Assembly (NCBI RefSeq): GCF_002846415.1 | Contig: NZ_PJMX01000001.1 | Coordinates: forward strand, 2,356,001-2,420,000 | Length of the DNA stretch: 64,000 nt | From: Streptomyces sp. TLI_146 | GTDB lineage: Bacteria > Actinomycetota > Actinomycetes > Streptomycetales > Streptomycetaceae | Reading direction: 5' to 3' | Part shown: positions 27,137-36,500 of the stretch, piece by piece | How the letters are laid out: the number at the start of each line of letters is the position of its first letter | How positions within the stretch are numbered: position 1 is the stretch's first letter | Made by a program: the position numbers and the translations under genes | Notes under the pieces: generated by a model | The model's input: only the letters and a program-made list of their open reading frames with translations | Told to the model about the DNA's origin: nothing | The model's database searches: none

Positions 27137-27208
27137 GCGCGATTAGCTCAGCGGGAGAGCGCTTCCCTGACACGGAAGAGGTCACTGGTTCAATCCCAGT
27201 ATCGCGCA
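27137..27208 (+). tRNA. tRNA-Val(GAC), copy 2
   Basis: 72 bases with acceptor GCGCGAT/ATCGCGC and anticodon GAC. Identical to copy 3. Confidence 0.97.
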
Positions 27209-27257
27209 CGCAGTACCACCTGGTCCGGAACCGTCCTGTATGGTTCTGACCGACCCC

Positions 27258-27329
27258 GCGCGATTAGCTCAGCGGGAGAGCGCTTCCCTGACACGGAAGA
27301 GGTCACTGGTTCAATCCCAGTATCGCGCA
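27258..27329 (+). tRNA. tRNA-Val(GAC), copy 3
   Basis: 72 bases, identical to the copy at 27137. A strong hairpin follows within ten bases, marking the end of the tRNA transcript. Confidence 0.97.
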
Positions 27330-27337
27330 CAGCCCGG

Positions 27338-27367
27338 AGCCCCCGGCCTTCTCGAAGGCCGGGGGCT
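27338..27367 (+). terminator. Terminator of the tRNA run
   Basis: Fourteen-base perfect arms (27338-27351 and 27354-27367) meet nearly head to head; in practice CTTCTCGAAG forms the loop region. TTCG follows the stem. Confidence 0.8.
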
Positions 27368-27431
27368 TCGTCGTGCGCGGACGTCGGCGTACGGGGCCCC
27401 GGGGTGCGGGGCCGCGCCGCTCAGGAGTCGC

Positions 27432-27749
27432 TCAGGACGAGAAGAGCATGTGGCCGAAGCCCTTGTGGCGCTTGTGGCCGCCGTAGTGACCACCGCCGTG
27501 GCCGCCGTGCTGCGGGGCGCCCCAGGCCGGGGCGTGCGGGGCCTGGGCCGGGTAGCCCTGCGGGGCCGGGGGCGCGGGATAGGCCTGCGGAGCGGGCGGG
27601 GCCTGCTGCACCCACTGCGACTCCAGCCGGGTCAGCGACTCCAGCTCCCCGTAGTCGAGGAAGATCCCCCGGCAGCCGCTGCACTGCTCGATCTGGACAC
27701 CGTTGCGGTTGTACGTGTGCATCGGTGCGTGGCACTTGGGACACTGCAT
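27432..27749 (-). CDS. TFIIB-type zinc-ribbon protein with His/Gly-rich tail
   Basis: A 105-residue protein. Residues 1-45 form a zinc ribbon of the zf-TFIIB type, with CPKC near the start and CSGC before the RGIFLDYGELESL helix typical of the family. The middle is Pro/Ala/Gln/Tyr-rich, and the tail is rich in His and Gly (HGGHGGGHYGGHKRH), which could bind metal ions. Function unknown. ATG at 27749 is preceded by GAGGAG. Confidence 0.88.
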   Translation of the reverse strand: MQCPKCHAPMHTYNRNGVQIEQCSGCRGIFLDYGELESLTRLESQWVQQAPPAPQAYPAPPAPQGYPAQAPHAPAWGAPQHGGHGGGHYGGHKRHKGFGHMLFSS

Positions 27750-27809
27750 GACCGGCTCAACTCCTCGCCGTTTCTACGATGGGCAACCAGCACCCTACGT
27801 CGGCCGCCG

Positions 27810-28922
27810 TCACGGGAACTCGGGCGGGAGTGCTGCGATTCGGGTACAGCTCCCGATCATGGCCAGCTCCGCCTCGTCCGGCGCGCGGCGCTCGTCGGCG
27901 CATTTGGCGAGGGCCAGGGCCGCCGTCTGTACGGTCAGGGCCCGGGCGGGCACGTCGAGTTGGGGCCAGGGATCGCCCTCCGGCGGGACGGCGGGACCGC
28001 CCGCTTCCCGGTACGCGGCGAGGAACCGGGCCCAGTCGTCGGGGTCGAGCAGGCCCGCCGCGTACCAGGCGGCCGGGCGCGCCAAGTCCCAGGCGGGCTC
28101 GCCCAGTCCCAGGTCGTCCACGTCGATCAGGAGCCAGTCGCCGGTGCGGGCGTCCCGGACGAGCTGGCCGAGGTGGAGGTCGCCGTGGCAGAGCCGGGCG
28201 GTGCTCGCGGCCGGGCCGGGGTGCGGGCCCTCGGCCGGGCGGGGGTGCGGGGCAGTGGCCGGGCCGGGGTAGGGGGTCTCGGCCCGGGCCCATGCGGGGA
28301 GTTGGGACCAGGCTCGCAGTACGGCGTCGGCCGTCGACCCCCGGACATCGGCGTTCCGCATCCGCGCCACGGCCCTGGCGGCCTTGACGGGGCCCCGCAT
28401 GGCGGGCAGTGGCCCTGGCAGGGCGTCGATCGGGACCCGGTGCAGGGCCGCCAGCAGTCGCCCGGCCTCCGCCCAGGGGGCGCTGTCGGGGTCCGTGGGG
28501 TCCACGGGGGTGCCGTGGGGCCAGAGGGTGAGGGAGCGGCTCGGTAGGGCTGCGTGTTCGTCTACGGGCCGGTGGGGGCCGGGCGCGCGGTTCCCCGCGC
28601 CCCTTGGGGGGACGGGGTCGGTCGGGACCGAGGCCCGGGTGCCCTGGAGGGGGGCCAGCAGCACGCCGTGCAGGAAGGGGTGTGCGGCTACCGCCAGGCG
28701 GACGTCCAGCGCGGCCCGGTCCGTGTCAGGGGCATGCGCCTTGGCCACCACGGGGCCGTGCCGCACGACGGTCCCGTCCGGCCGGTCGGCGAGGACTTCG
28801 GTACCGGGGTCCCCCGGTTCGCGATCGGCCGCCGCGCACGCGCCGCACGGGTGACGGGATGCGGTGCGGTGGGCCGCCGTGCGGGCGGCCGTGGCCAGGG
28901 TGGCGATGAGGGAGCGGCGCAT
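27810..28922 (-). CDS. Phosphotransferase-family (APH-like) protein with a repeat-derived insertion
   Basis: A 370-residue protein with the aminoglycoside/choline kinase-like C-lobe: Brenner motif LCHGDLHLGQLV and the metal-binding segment LLIDVDDLGLGEPAWDLARPA. The N-lobe is poorly conserved. About residues 106-120 (RGAGNRAPGPHRPVD) are encoded by a copy of the dispersed GC-rich repeat at 28562-28604, inserted in frame between ALQGTRAS-like and LTLWPHG segments. A second low-complexity insertion (PYPGPATAPHPRPAEGPHP) precedes the HGD motif. ATG at 28922 is chosen. Substrate unknown; no evidence that it gives drug resistance. Confidence 0.82.
   Translation of the reverse strand: MRRSLIATLATAARTAAHRTASRHPCGACAAADREPGDPGTEVLADRPDGTVVRHGPVVAKAHAPDTDRAALDVRLAVAAHPFLHGVLLAPLQGTRASVPTDPVPPRGAGNRAPGPHRPVDEHAALPSRSLTLWPHGTPVDPTDPDSAPWAEAGRLLAALHRVPIDALPGPLPAMRGPVKAARAVARMRNADVRGSTADAVLRAWSQLPAWARAETPYPGPATAPHPRPAEGPHPGPAASTARLCHGDLHLGQLVRDARTGDWLLIDVDDLGLGEPAWDLARPAAWYAAGLLDPDDWARFLAAYREAGGPAVPPEGDPWPQLDVPARALTVQTAALALAKCADERRAPDEAELAMIGSCTRIAALPPEFP
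28562..28604 (-). repeat. Dispersed GC-rich repeat, copy E, inside a coding sequence
   Basis: Minus-strand reading AGGGGCGCGGGGAACCGCGC continues CCGGCCCCCACCGGCCCGTAG in the family order. It lies in frame within the phosphotransferase gene and adds ~15 residues without a stop, because the in-frame reading avoids the TAG. Confidence 0.8.
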
Positions 28923-29018
28923 GGGTTTCCCAGCGTACGGCTCGGCCGCGCCGGCTGGGAGTGCCCTCCTGGGGAGGTGCCCGGCGGATGGCAGTCCCGG
29001 CGCGGTACCGCGCCCTGA

Positions 29019-29060
29019 AGGGGCGCGGGGAACCGCGCGACCAGCCACAGACGGCCCGCG
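29019..29060 (+). repeat. Dispersed GC-rich repeat, copy F
   Basis: AGGGGCGCGGGGAACCGCGC followed by GACCAGCCACAGACGGCCCG matches copies G and I closely. It lies in the 295-base gap upstream of the phosphotransferase gene and 415 bases from copy E, in the opposite orientation. Confidence 0.85.
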
Positions 29061-29082
29061 GACAAACCCCGGGCACATACAA

Positions 29083-29124
29083 AGGCGTTGCCCGGACGGC
29101 TCCCCAGCCGTCCGGGCAACGCCT
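29083..29124 (-). terminator. Terminator after the small leftward gene at 29.2 kb
   Basis: Perfect 19-base arms (29083-29101 and 29106-29124) with a CCCC loop; read leftward it is followed by TTTGTATG, a short T-rich tract. It lies ~94 bases beyond the stop at 29218. Confidence 0.75.
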
Positions 29125-29217
29125 CTTTACTGCCGTCCGCCGCACCCCCGTCCCCACGGGGCTGAAAATGGCCGGATGTCCCCGACCCGGTCCGCTCTAC
29201 CGGGTCCGGGGCGCCGC

Positions 29218-29427
29218 TCAGCGCCCCAGCATCACGCCCACGGACGACGCTTGTGTGACCACCGCGTCCCAGCCGCCGAAGACGACTGTCAGCAGGGCCG
29301 CCAGGGGAAGAGCCATGGCCGTCGCCACCAAGGGGTGGCGCGGATCGGACCGGCGGCCGCCGAACGCCGCGGCGTGAGCCCTGCGTCCTCGCGTGCGGAG
29401 AACTGTCCGCGTTGCCGTGTCCGCCAT
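29218..29427 (-). CDS. Small single-span membrane protein
   Basis: A 69-residue product with a basic N-terminal half (TRTVLRTRGRRAHAAAFGGRRSDPRH) and one C-terminal hydrophobic segment (LVATAMALPLAALLTVVFGGW). No family recognised. Start ATG at 29427 is well supported by AGGAGAGGG five bases upstream. Monocistronic, with a strong terminator. Confidence 0.72.
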   Translation of the reverse strand: MADTATRTVLRTRGRRAHAAAFGGRRSDPRHPLVATAMALPLAALLTVVFGGWDAVVTQASSVGVMLGR

Positions 29428-29615
29428 GGTCCCTCTCCTGTCGAATTGGACAGCGGCGGGCGTCTGACCTCGGGGGACGAGTGCTGCGCCCGCCGCTTGA
29501 CCTCAACAGTAGGGAAACGGCGGACGCCGGGCGTCATGCCCTCGTACCGATTGCCGGGCCTCCCAGGGGATGAGTGGGCCACCCCTCCCGTACTCCCCTG
29601 GGTGGAGATGGGGTC

Positions 29616-29882
29616 CTAGGACTTGGGGTCTTCCCGGAGGGGACGGGTCTGCGCCTCCGACGCGTCCTCCCTGGGGACGGGCTGCTCGACCAGGGCGAGG
29701 ACCCGGGTCGCCATGAAGCGCGCGGTGCGCACGACTGTCCCGCTACGGGTGACTTCGCTCACTTCCACCACCCCTCTGCGGACGGCCGTCTCCACCCTGC
29801 GACCCGCCCGGCTTGCCACCACTTCGTACGTCCGTGTCGTGTCACCCGCGTCCACGACTATCTCCACTCGGTCACCCTTCAC
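29616..29882 (-). CDS. Conserved small soluble protein, unknown function
   Basis: An 88-residue protein composed of alternating strands (VKGDRVEIVVDAGD, TRTYEVVASRAGRRVETAVRRGVVEVSEVTRSG) and then a helix, ending in an acidic tail (PREDASEAQTRPLREDPKS). GTG at 29882 is chosen for the AAGGGGGA ribosome site; upstream in-frame sequence is Arg-rich and unlikely. It is divergent from the Ser/Thr kinase gene, sharing a 195-base promoter region. I do not recognise a named family. Confidence 0.7.
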   Translation of the reverse strand: MKGDRVEIVVDAGDTTRTYEVVASRAGRRVETAVRRGVVEVSEVTRSGTVVRTARFMATRVLALVEQPVPREDASEAQTRPLREDPKS

Positions 29883-30077
29883 CGATCCAATCCCCCTTCT
29901 GCGACGGACGGTTGAGATCGCGCTCCGGCCGGCGCGCCGCGCACGGCGCGTTGCTGACCACTCTTCAAGTTTCCCACCGGGCACTGACAATCGATGGGTG
30001 CGCGAGGGCGCGGCCTATGAGCACACCGGGCCGGGGGTACGTAAGCTGTGCCACGTCAACAGGACCGGGCAGCGGGG

Positions 30078-31310
30078 ATGAACATGGCGATGATGCGGCT
30101 CCGGCGCGAGGACCCGCGTGTCGTCGGCTCGTTCCGGCTCCACCGGCGCCTCGGCGCGGGTGGCATGGGTGTCGTCTACCTCGGCTCCGACCGGCGCGGC
30201 CAGCGGGTCGCGCTGAAGGTGATCCGGCCGGACCTCGCCGAGGACCAGGAGTTCCGCTCGCGCTTCGCCCGCGAGGTGTCGGCGGCCCGGCGCATCCGCG
30301 GCGGCTGCACGGCCCGGCTGGTGGCGGCCGATCTGGAGGCCGACCGCCCCTGGTTCGCGACGCAGTACGTGCCGGGCCCCTCGCTCCACGACAAGGTCGC
30401 CGAGGAGGGCCCGCTGGCCGCGGCCGAGGCCGCCGCGATCGGCGCCGCGCTCTCCGAGGGACTGGTGGCGGTCCACGAGGCCGGTGTGGTGCACCGGGAC
30501 CTCAAGCCGTCCAACATCCTGCTCTCCCCCAAGGGCCCCCGGATCATCGACTTCGGCATCGCCTGGGCGACCGGCGCCTCCACGCTGACCCACGTCGGCA
30601 CCGCGGTGGGCTCGCCCGGCTTCCTCGCGCCCGAGCAGGTGCGCGGCGCGGCGGTCACGCCCGCCACGGACGTCTTCTCGCTGGGCGCGACACTGGCGTA
30701 CGCGGCGATGGGCGACTCGCCCTTCGGGCACGGCAGTTCGGAGGTCATGCTCTACCGCGTCGTGCACGAGGAGCCGCAGCTGCACGGGGTGCCGGACGCG
30801 CTGGCGCCGCTGGTGCGGGCCTGTCTGGCCAAGGACCCGGAGGAGCGCCCGAGCACGCTCCAGCTGTCGATGCGGCTCAAGGAGATCGCGGCGCGGGAGG
30901 CGCAGGGCGGCGGCCTCGACGCGCGCCCGCCCGCCCAGCGCGACCGCTCCGAGGCGGACCGCCCCACCGGGCGGCTCCCCGAGCGCACCGAGCGGTACGA
31001 GCACGACGAGCGCACCCAGCGCTACACGGACACCGGCCGGGGCACCGGCGCGGGCCAGCGGGAGCGGGCTCCGCGCCCGGCGGGGCCGCGCACCGGCGGC
31101 TCGCGCCCGCCCGCGCCCCGTGGCGCCGCCCGCTCCGGCAGCCGTACCAACGGCACCAACGGGAGCCGCCCCGGCACCCGTCCGGGCGCCCGCACCGGCA
31201 CGGGCCGGCTGCGCCCCGCCAACCCGCGGCTGCTGCGCCAGCGGCTGATCGTGTTCTTCGTGGTGACGCTGATCGTGGCGCTGGGGATCGCGGCGGCGCA
31301 GCAGTTGTAG
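30078..31310 (+). CDS. Membrane-anchored serine/threonine protein kinase
   Basis: A 410-residue eukaryotic-type kinase. The kinase domain spans about residues 17-275: P-loop LGAGGMGVVYLG, catalytic lysine in VALKVI, HRD motif VVHRDLKPSNILL, DFG motif IIDFGIA and APE motif FLAPEQV are all intact, so it should be active. A ~110-residue Arg/Pro/Gly/Thr-rich linker follows, then a C-terminal membrane segment (LIVFFVVTLIVALGIAAAQQL) with only a few residues outside. There are no PASTA or other sensor domains. ATG at 30078 is chosen; ATG at 30084 is equally possible. Confidence 0.93.
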   Translation: MNMAMMRLRREDPRVVGSFRLHRRLGAGGMGVVYLGSDRRGQRVALKVIRPDLAEDQEFRSRFAREVSAARRIRGGCTARLVAADLEADRPWFATQYVPGPSLHDKVAEEGPLAAAEAAAIGAALSEGLVAVHEAGVVHRDLKPSNILLSPKGPRIIDFGIAWATGASTLTHVGTAVGSPGFLAPEQVRGAAVTPATDVFSLGATLAYAAMGDSPFGHGSSEVMLYRVVHEEPQLHGVPDALAPLVRACLAKDPEERPSTLQLSMRLKEIAAREAQGGGLDARPPAQRDRSEADRPTGRLPERTERYEHDERTQRYTDTGRGTGAGQRERAPRPAGPRTGGSRPPAPRGAARSGSRTNGTNGSRPGTRPGARTGTGRLRPANPRLLRQRLIVFFVVTLIVALGIAAAQQL

Positions 31311-31316
31311 CGCGTG

Positions 31317-32132
31317 CTACGCGGGGCGGCCCGTCGCCACCGCGTAGAAGGCGACCGCCGCCGCCGCGCCCACGTTGAGCGAGTCGACGCCGTGGGCCAT
31401 CGGGATGCGGACCCACTCGTCGGCCGCGACCAGGGCCTGGGTGGAGAGCCCGTCGCCCTCCGCGCCCAGCATCAGGGCCACCTTGTCCAGCCGGTGCGGC
31501 GCCGCCTCGTCGATGGCGGAGGCCTTCTCGTCCGGGGTGAGGGCGAGCAGCCGGAAGCCCGCCTCGCGCACGGTCGCCAGGCTCTTGGGCCAGGACTCCA
31601 GGCGCGCGTACGGGACGGAGAAGACCGCGCCCATGGAGACCTTCACCGAGCGGCGGTAGAGCGGGTCGGCGCAGTCCGGCGAGAGCAGCACCGCGTCCAT
31701 GCCGAGGGCGGCGGCGCTGCGGAAGATCGCGCCGATGTTGGTGTGGTCGTTGACCGCTTCCATCACGGCGACCCGGCGGCTGGTCGCGAGGATCTCCTCG
31801 GCCGTCGGCAGCGGCTTGCGCTGCATCGAGGCGAGGGCGCCGCGGTGCACGTGGTAGCCGGTGACGCGCTCGGCGAGGTCGGGGCTGACCGCGTAGACCG
31901 GCGCCGGGAGCTCGTCGATGACGTCGCGCATGACGTCGACCCACTTGGCGGAGAGCAGCATGGACCGCATCTCGTAACCGGCGTCCTTGGCGCGTCTGAT
32001 GACCTTCTCGCCCTCGGCGATGAACAGGCCCTCGGCGGGCTCGCGCTTGCGGCGCAGTTCGACGTCGGTCAGGCCCGTGTAGTCGCGCAGGCGCGGGTCG
32101 TCGGGGTCGTCGATGGTGATGAGATCAGCCAC
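31317..32132 (-). CDS. TrmH/SpoU-family RNA methyltransferase
   Basis: A 271-residue SPOUT methyltransferase, likely acting on 2'-O of rRNA or tRNA. The N-terminal substrate-binding part has the GLFIAEGEKVIRRA helix; the knotted catalytic domain has ENVNDHTNIGAIFRSAAALG-type motif 1 (here EAVNDHTNIGAIFRSA), LMLGAEGDGLS motif 2 and the final VDSLNVGAAAAVAFYA motif 3, all complete. GTG at 32132 is the start. It converges with the kinase gene (6 bases between stops). The specific RNA target cannot be assigned. Confidence 0.93.
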   Translation of the reverse strand: MADLITIDDPDDPRLRDYTGLTDVELRRKREPAEGLFIAEGEKVIRRAKDAGYEMRSMLLSAKWVDVMRDVIDELPAPVYAVSPDLAERVTGYHVHRGALASMQRKPLPTAEEILATSRRVAVMEAVNDHTNIGAIFRSAAALGMDAVLLSPDCADPLYRRSVKVSMGAVFSVPYARLESWPKSLATVREAGFRLLALTPDEKASAIDEAAPHRLDKVALMLGAEGDGLSTQALVAADEWVRIPMAHGVDSLNVGAAAAVAFYAVATGRPA

Positions 32133-32196
32133 AGGGTGATACTGCCTTGTCCTGGGTGGAGTGCCAACGGCCCGGACCGAGATCCGTTACCGCGGG

Positions 32197-33426
32197 TTAC
32201 GTCGTCGGGAGCGCGGGACCCACGGCGACCACGTCACCGATCACGATGACCGCCGGCGGCCGTACGTCCTGCGTGGTCACAGTCTCCCCCACCGTGGCGA
32301 GGGTCGCGTCGACCCGGCGCTGGGCGGCGGTGGTGCCCTCCTGGACTAGGGCCACGGGGGTGTCGGGGTTCTTGCCGTGGGCGATCAGCGTCCGGGCGAT
32401 CGCGCCGATCTTGTCGACGCCCATCAGGATCACCAGCGTGCCGGTGAGCCGGGCGAGCGCTTCCCAGTCGACGAGCGAGCGCGCGTCGTCGGGCGCCACA
32501 TGGCCGCTGACCACGGTGAACTCATGCGCCACGCCCCGGTGGGTGACCGGGATGCCGGCCGCGCCCGGCACCGAGATGGAGCTGGAGATGCCCGGGACGA
32601 CCGTGCACGGGATGCCCGCGTCGGCGAGCGCCTGGAGCTCCTCCATGCCGCGGCCGAAGACGTACGGGTCGCCGCCCTTGAGCCGGACGACCGCCTTGCC
32701 CGCCTTGGCGTGCTCGATCAGCGCGTTGTTGATGGCCTCCTGGGCCATGAACCGGCCGTACGGGATCTTCGCCGCGTCGATCACCTCGACGTGCGGCGGG
32801 AGTTCGTCGAGCAGGTCGCGCGGGCCGAGCCGGTCGGCGATGACCACGTCGGCCTCGGCGAGGAGGCGGCGGCCGCGCACGGTGATCAGGTCCGGGTCGC
32901 CGGGGCCGCCGCCCACGAGGGCGACGCCGGGAGTGCGGGTGCGGTGGTGCGGGGCGACCAGGGTGCCGTCGCGCAGGCCCTCCACCACCGCGTCGCGGAC
33001 GGCGGCGGTGCGGCGGGGGTCGGGGGCGCCACCGGTGAGCACGGCGACCGTGACGCCCTCGCTGCGGCCGGTGGCCGGGGTCCAGGCGGTGGCCCGGGAC
33101 GCGTCGTCGGAGCGTACGCACCAGACGCGGTGGCGCTCGGCCTCGGCGGACGCCCGCTCGTTGGCGGCCGTGTCGCTGCTGGCGATCAGGGCGTACCAGG
33201 CGTCGGCGAGGTCGCCGTCCTCGTACACGCGGCGGTGCCAGGTGATCTCGCCGGTGTCCGCCATCGCCTCCACGGAGGGGGTGGCGGACGGGGAGACCAG
33301 GACGATGTCGGCGCCGGCCGCTATCAGGGCCGGCAGGCGGCGCTGGGCGACCTGGCCGCCGCCGATGACGACTACGCGGCGGCCGGTCAGGCGCAGGCCT
33401 ACGGGGTACGCGGGGTGTTCTGCCAT
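32197..33426 (-). CDS. Bifunctional precorrin-2 dehydrogenase / uroporphyrinogen-III C-methyltransferase
   Basis: A Met8-SUMT fusion (409 residues). Residues ~10-150 form the NAD-dependent precorrin-2 dehydrogenase part with the Rossmann motif VVVIGGGQVAQRR (18-30). Residues ~166-405 form SUMT, with LVGGGPGDPDLITVRG (170-) and the VRLKGGDPYVFGRG and VPGISSSISVPGAAGIPVTHRG motifs. It makes precorrin-2 from uroporphyrinogen III and can oxidise it to sirohydrochlorin, feeding cobalamin and siroheme. Layout resembles CysG although the ferrochelatase capacity is uncertain. ATG at 33426 is preceded by CAGGAG. It is downstream of bluB-cobT. Confidence 0.93.
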   Translation of the reverse strand: MAEHPAYPVGLRLTGRRVVVIGGGQVAQRRLPALIAAGADIVLVSPSATPSVEAMADTGEITWHRRVYEDGDLADAWYALIASSDTAANERASAEAERHRVWCVRSDDASRATAWTPATGRSEGVTVAVLTGGAPDPRRTAAVRDAVVEGLRDGTLVAPHHRTRTPGVALVGGGPGDPDLITVRGRRLLAEADVVIADRLGPRDLLDELPPHVEVIDAAKIPYGRFMAQEAINNALIEHAKAGKAVVRLKGGDPYVFGRGMEELQALADAGIPCTVVPGISSSISVPGAAGIPVTHRGVAHEFTVVSGHVAPDDARSLVDWEALARLTGTLVILMGVDKIGAIARTLIAHGKNPDTPVALVQEGTTAAQRRVDATLATVGETVTTQDVRPPAVIVIGDVVAVGPALPTT

Positions 33427-33568
33427 GGCGGGTGGCTCCTGGTGCGGCGTCGGCGGGCGTCGTCGGAGGACGGGGCGTCGCCCCGGACCCCATTGTCTGC
33501 GGACCGTCGCCCGGCGCGCCCCCCGTTCCGTACTGCGGAACGGGCGGGCACACCGGGTACGACAGTGG

Positions 33569-36500
33569 CTACTTCTCGGTAACTCCGGCCGAGTCGAAGG
33601 TCGCGACCTCGTGCATCGCACGCGCCGCGCTCTGCACCAGCGGCAGGGCGAGCAGCGCGCCGGTGCCCTCGCCCAGGCGCAGGTCCAGGTCGACCAGCGG
33701 GCGCAGGCCCAGCTTGTTCAGGGCCGCGACATGGCCGGGCTCCGCGCTGCGGTGGCCCGCGATGCACGCCGCCAGGGCCTCCGGAGCGATGGCCCGCGCG
33801 ACCAGGGCGGCCGCGCCCGCGCTCACACCGTCCAGGATCACCGGCGTACGCAGCGAGGCGCCGCCGAGGATGAAGCCGACCATCGCCGCGTGCTCCAGGC
33901 CGCCGATCCCGGCGAGGACGCCGATCGGGTCGGCCGGGTCCGGGCTGTGCAGCTCCAGGGCGCGGCGGACCACGTCGACCTTGCGGGCGTGCGTCTCGTC
34001 GTTGATGCCGGTGCCGCGGCCGGTGACCTCGGCCGGGTCGACGCCCGTGTAGAGGGAGATCAGGGCGGCCGACACCGTGGTGTTGGCGATGCCCATCTCG
34101 CCCGTCAGGAGCGCCTTGTTGCCCGCCGCCACCAGGTCGCGGGCGGTCTCGATGCCCACCTCGACGGCGGCGACGACCTCCTCGCGGGTCATGGCGGGCC
34201 CGGTGGTCATGTCGCCGGTGCCGGGGCGCACCTTGCGGGGCAGCAGGCCCGGGGTGGCCGGGAGTTCGCCGGCCACGCCGACGTCGATGACGCAGACCTC
34301 GGCGCCGACCTGGTTGGCGAACGCGTTGCAGACCGCGCCGCCGCCCAGGAAGTTGGCCACCATCTGGCCGGTGACCTCCTGCGGCCAGGGGGTGACGCCC
34401 TGGGCGTGCACGCCGTGGTCGCCCGCGAAGATCGCCACGGCGGCGGGCTCCGGGATCGGCGGCGGGCACTTGCGCGACAGACCGCTGAGCTGTGCGGAGA
34501 TGATCTCCAGCATGCCGAGCGCGCCGGCCGGCTTGGTCATCCGCTTCTGCCGCTCCCACGCCTCGCCGAGCGCCTTGGCGTCCAGCGGGCGGATGTTGGC
34601 GACGGTCTCCTGGAGCAGGTCGTGCGGCTCCTCGCCGGGCAGGGCACGGCGGCCGTACGTCTCCTCATGGACCACCCAGGACAGCGGGCGCCGCTTGGAC
34701 CAGCCCGCCTGCATCAGCTCGGGCTCCTCCGGGAACTCGTCCACGTACCCCACGCAGAGGTAGGCGACGACCTCCAGGTGCTCGGGCAGACCGAGCGCGC
34801 GGACCATCTCGCGCTCGTCGAAGAAGGAGACCCAGCCGACGCCGAGGCCCTCGGCGCGGGCGGCGAGCCAGAGGTTCTCGACCGCGAGCGCCGAGGAGTA
34901 CGGGGCCATTTGCGGCTGGGTGTAGCGGCCCAGGGTGTGGCGGCCGCCGCGCGTCGGGTCGGCGGTGACCACGATGTTCACCGGGGTGTCGAGGATGGCC
35001 TCGATCTTCAGTTCCTTGAACTGCTTGGCCCGGCCCTTGGGCAGCGACTTCGCGTACGCGTCGCGCTGGCGCTGGGCGAGCTCGTGCATGGTGCGGCGGG
35101 TCTCGGCGGACCGGATGACCACGAAGTCCCAGGGCTGCGAGTGGCCCACGCTGGGGGCGGTGTGCGCGGCCTCCAGGACGCGCAGCAGCACCTCGTGCGG
35201 GATGGGGTCGCCGCGGAAGCCGTTGCGGATGTCGCGCCGCTCGCGCATCACACGCAGCACGGCCTCGCGCTCGGCGTCGGCGTAGCCGGGGGCCGGGGCG
35301 CCCGGCTCGGCGAAGGCGTCCTCGCCGTCGGCGCCCTCGGTCTCCGGGGCGGCGTCGGCCGGGAGCGGCTCGGGCTGCTCGACGGTCTCCGCGGCGGGGG
35401 CGGCGAGCTCCTCGGCCGCGTCCTCGTCGTCCTCGATGATCACGGGTACGGGCGCGGCCTGCTCGGGCGCGGCCTCGGCGGGCAGGGGCTCGGCCTCGTC
35501 CGTGACGAGCAGGGGGGCCGGTGCCTCGGGGGCGGCCGGGACCGTCTCCGGCTGCGGCTCCGGGAGGGGCTCCTCCGAGCGGGGTACGGGCACGACCGGC
35601 GTCGCGGCGGCCGGGACGGGCGCGGGCTGCGGCTCGGCCGCGTCCGGCTCGACCTGGACCTGGACCTGGGCGTGGGTCTGCTCCTGGGCCTGCTCCTGGA
35701 CCTCGGCCACGGGCTCGGCGGGCGCGGGGGCCGCCACGGGCTCCGCGGCCTCCGGGGCCACGGCGGCCGCTGCCTCGACGGCCACCGGCTCGGGGGCGGG
35801 CGCCACCGGCTCGGCCACGGCGTCCTCGGCCTCTTCCACGGCCACGGGGGCCACGGCGACCGGCGCCACGGGCTCGACGGCCGCCTCGGCCACCGGCTCC
35901 GCCTGCACGCCCTCGGGCTGGGAGGGCTGGGCGGGCTGCACCGGCTGCGGCTGAGCGGCCTGCGACGTCGGCTCCGCCGACGCGGCGGCCACGACCGGCC
36001 CGGCCACCGGTTCGGCGGCGGGCGCCGCGACGGGCTCGGGTACGGGCGCGTGCTCGGCCACGGGGACGGCCACCTGCTCAACCGGCTCCACCGGCGACGG
36101 CGCCAGATGCGGCCCGGTCGGGACCGAGCCCTCCACCGGCACGAACTGCCCGACGGCGGGCGGCTGTACGGCCGGTGCCGGCATCACGGGCGAGACCGGC
36201 GACACCGGTGCCATGACCGGCGACGGCTGCTCGGCGGCGACGGCCTGGGCGGGCACCCCGGCGGGCGCGAGCTCCTCCGGGACGACCGTTTCTGCGGGGC
36301 TGACCAGGTCGTTCGGTGACTGCTGGGGCTCCGGCTGCGCCAGGGACTGCTGGGGCTGAACGGCCTGCGGCGCGGCGGCCTCGGCCCGTACGGGCTCGGG
36401 CTGCCGGACCCGCTCGGCCGGCTGCGGCGCGGGCTGCGGGGCCGGGGCCAGGACGGCCTCGTGCGGCGCCATGGGCTCCCACGGCGTCGCGCCCTGCGGC

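Noticed and set aside
26854..27329. tRNA run as an integration site
   Set aside because: No integrase and no partial tRNA copy flank the run; the surrounding genes are core genes.
27810..28922. Phosphotransferase as an antibiotic-resistance enzyme
   Set aside because: Only general kinase-fold motifs are present; nothing points to aminoglycoside binding.
32147..36319. A 1390-residue open frame on the plus strand opposite the cobalamin genes
   Set aside because: It is a high-GC shadow of the BluB-CobT gene: composition is biased (Gly/Arg/Asp runs), it has no family resemblance, and the minus strand carries clear enzyme motifs throughout.
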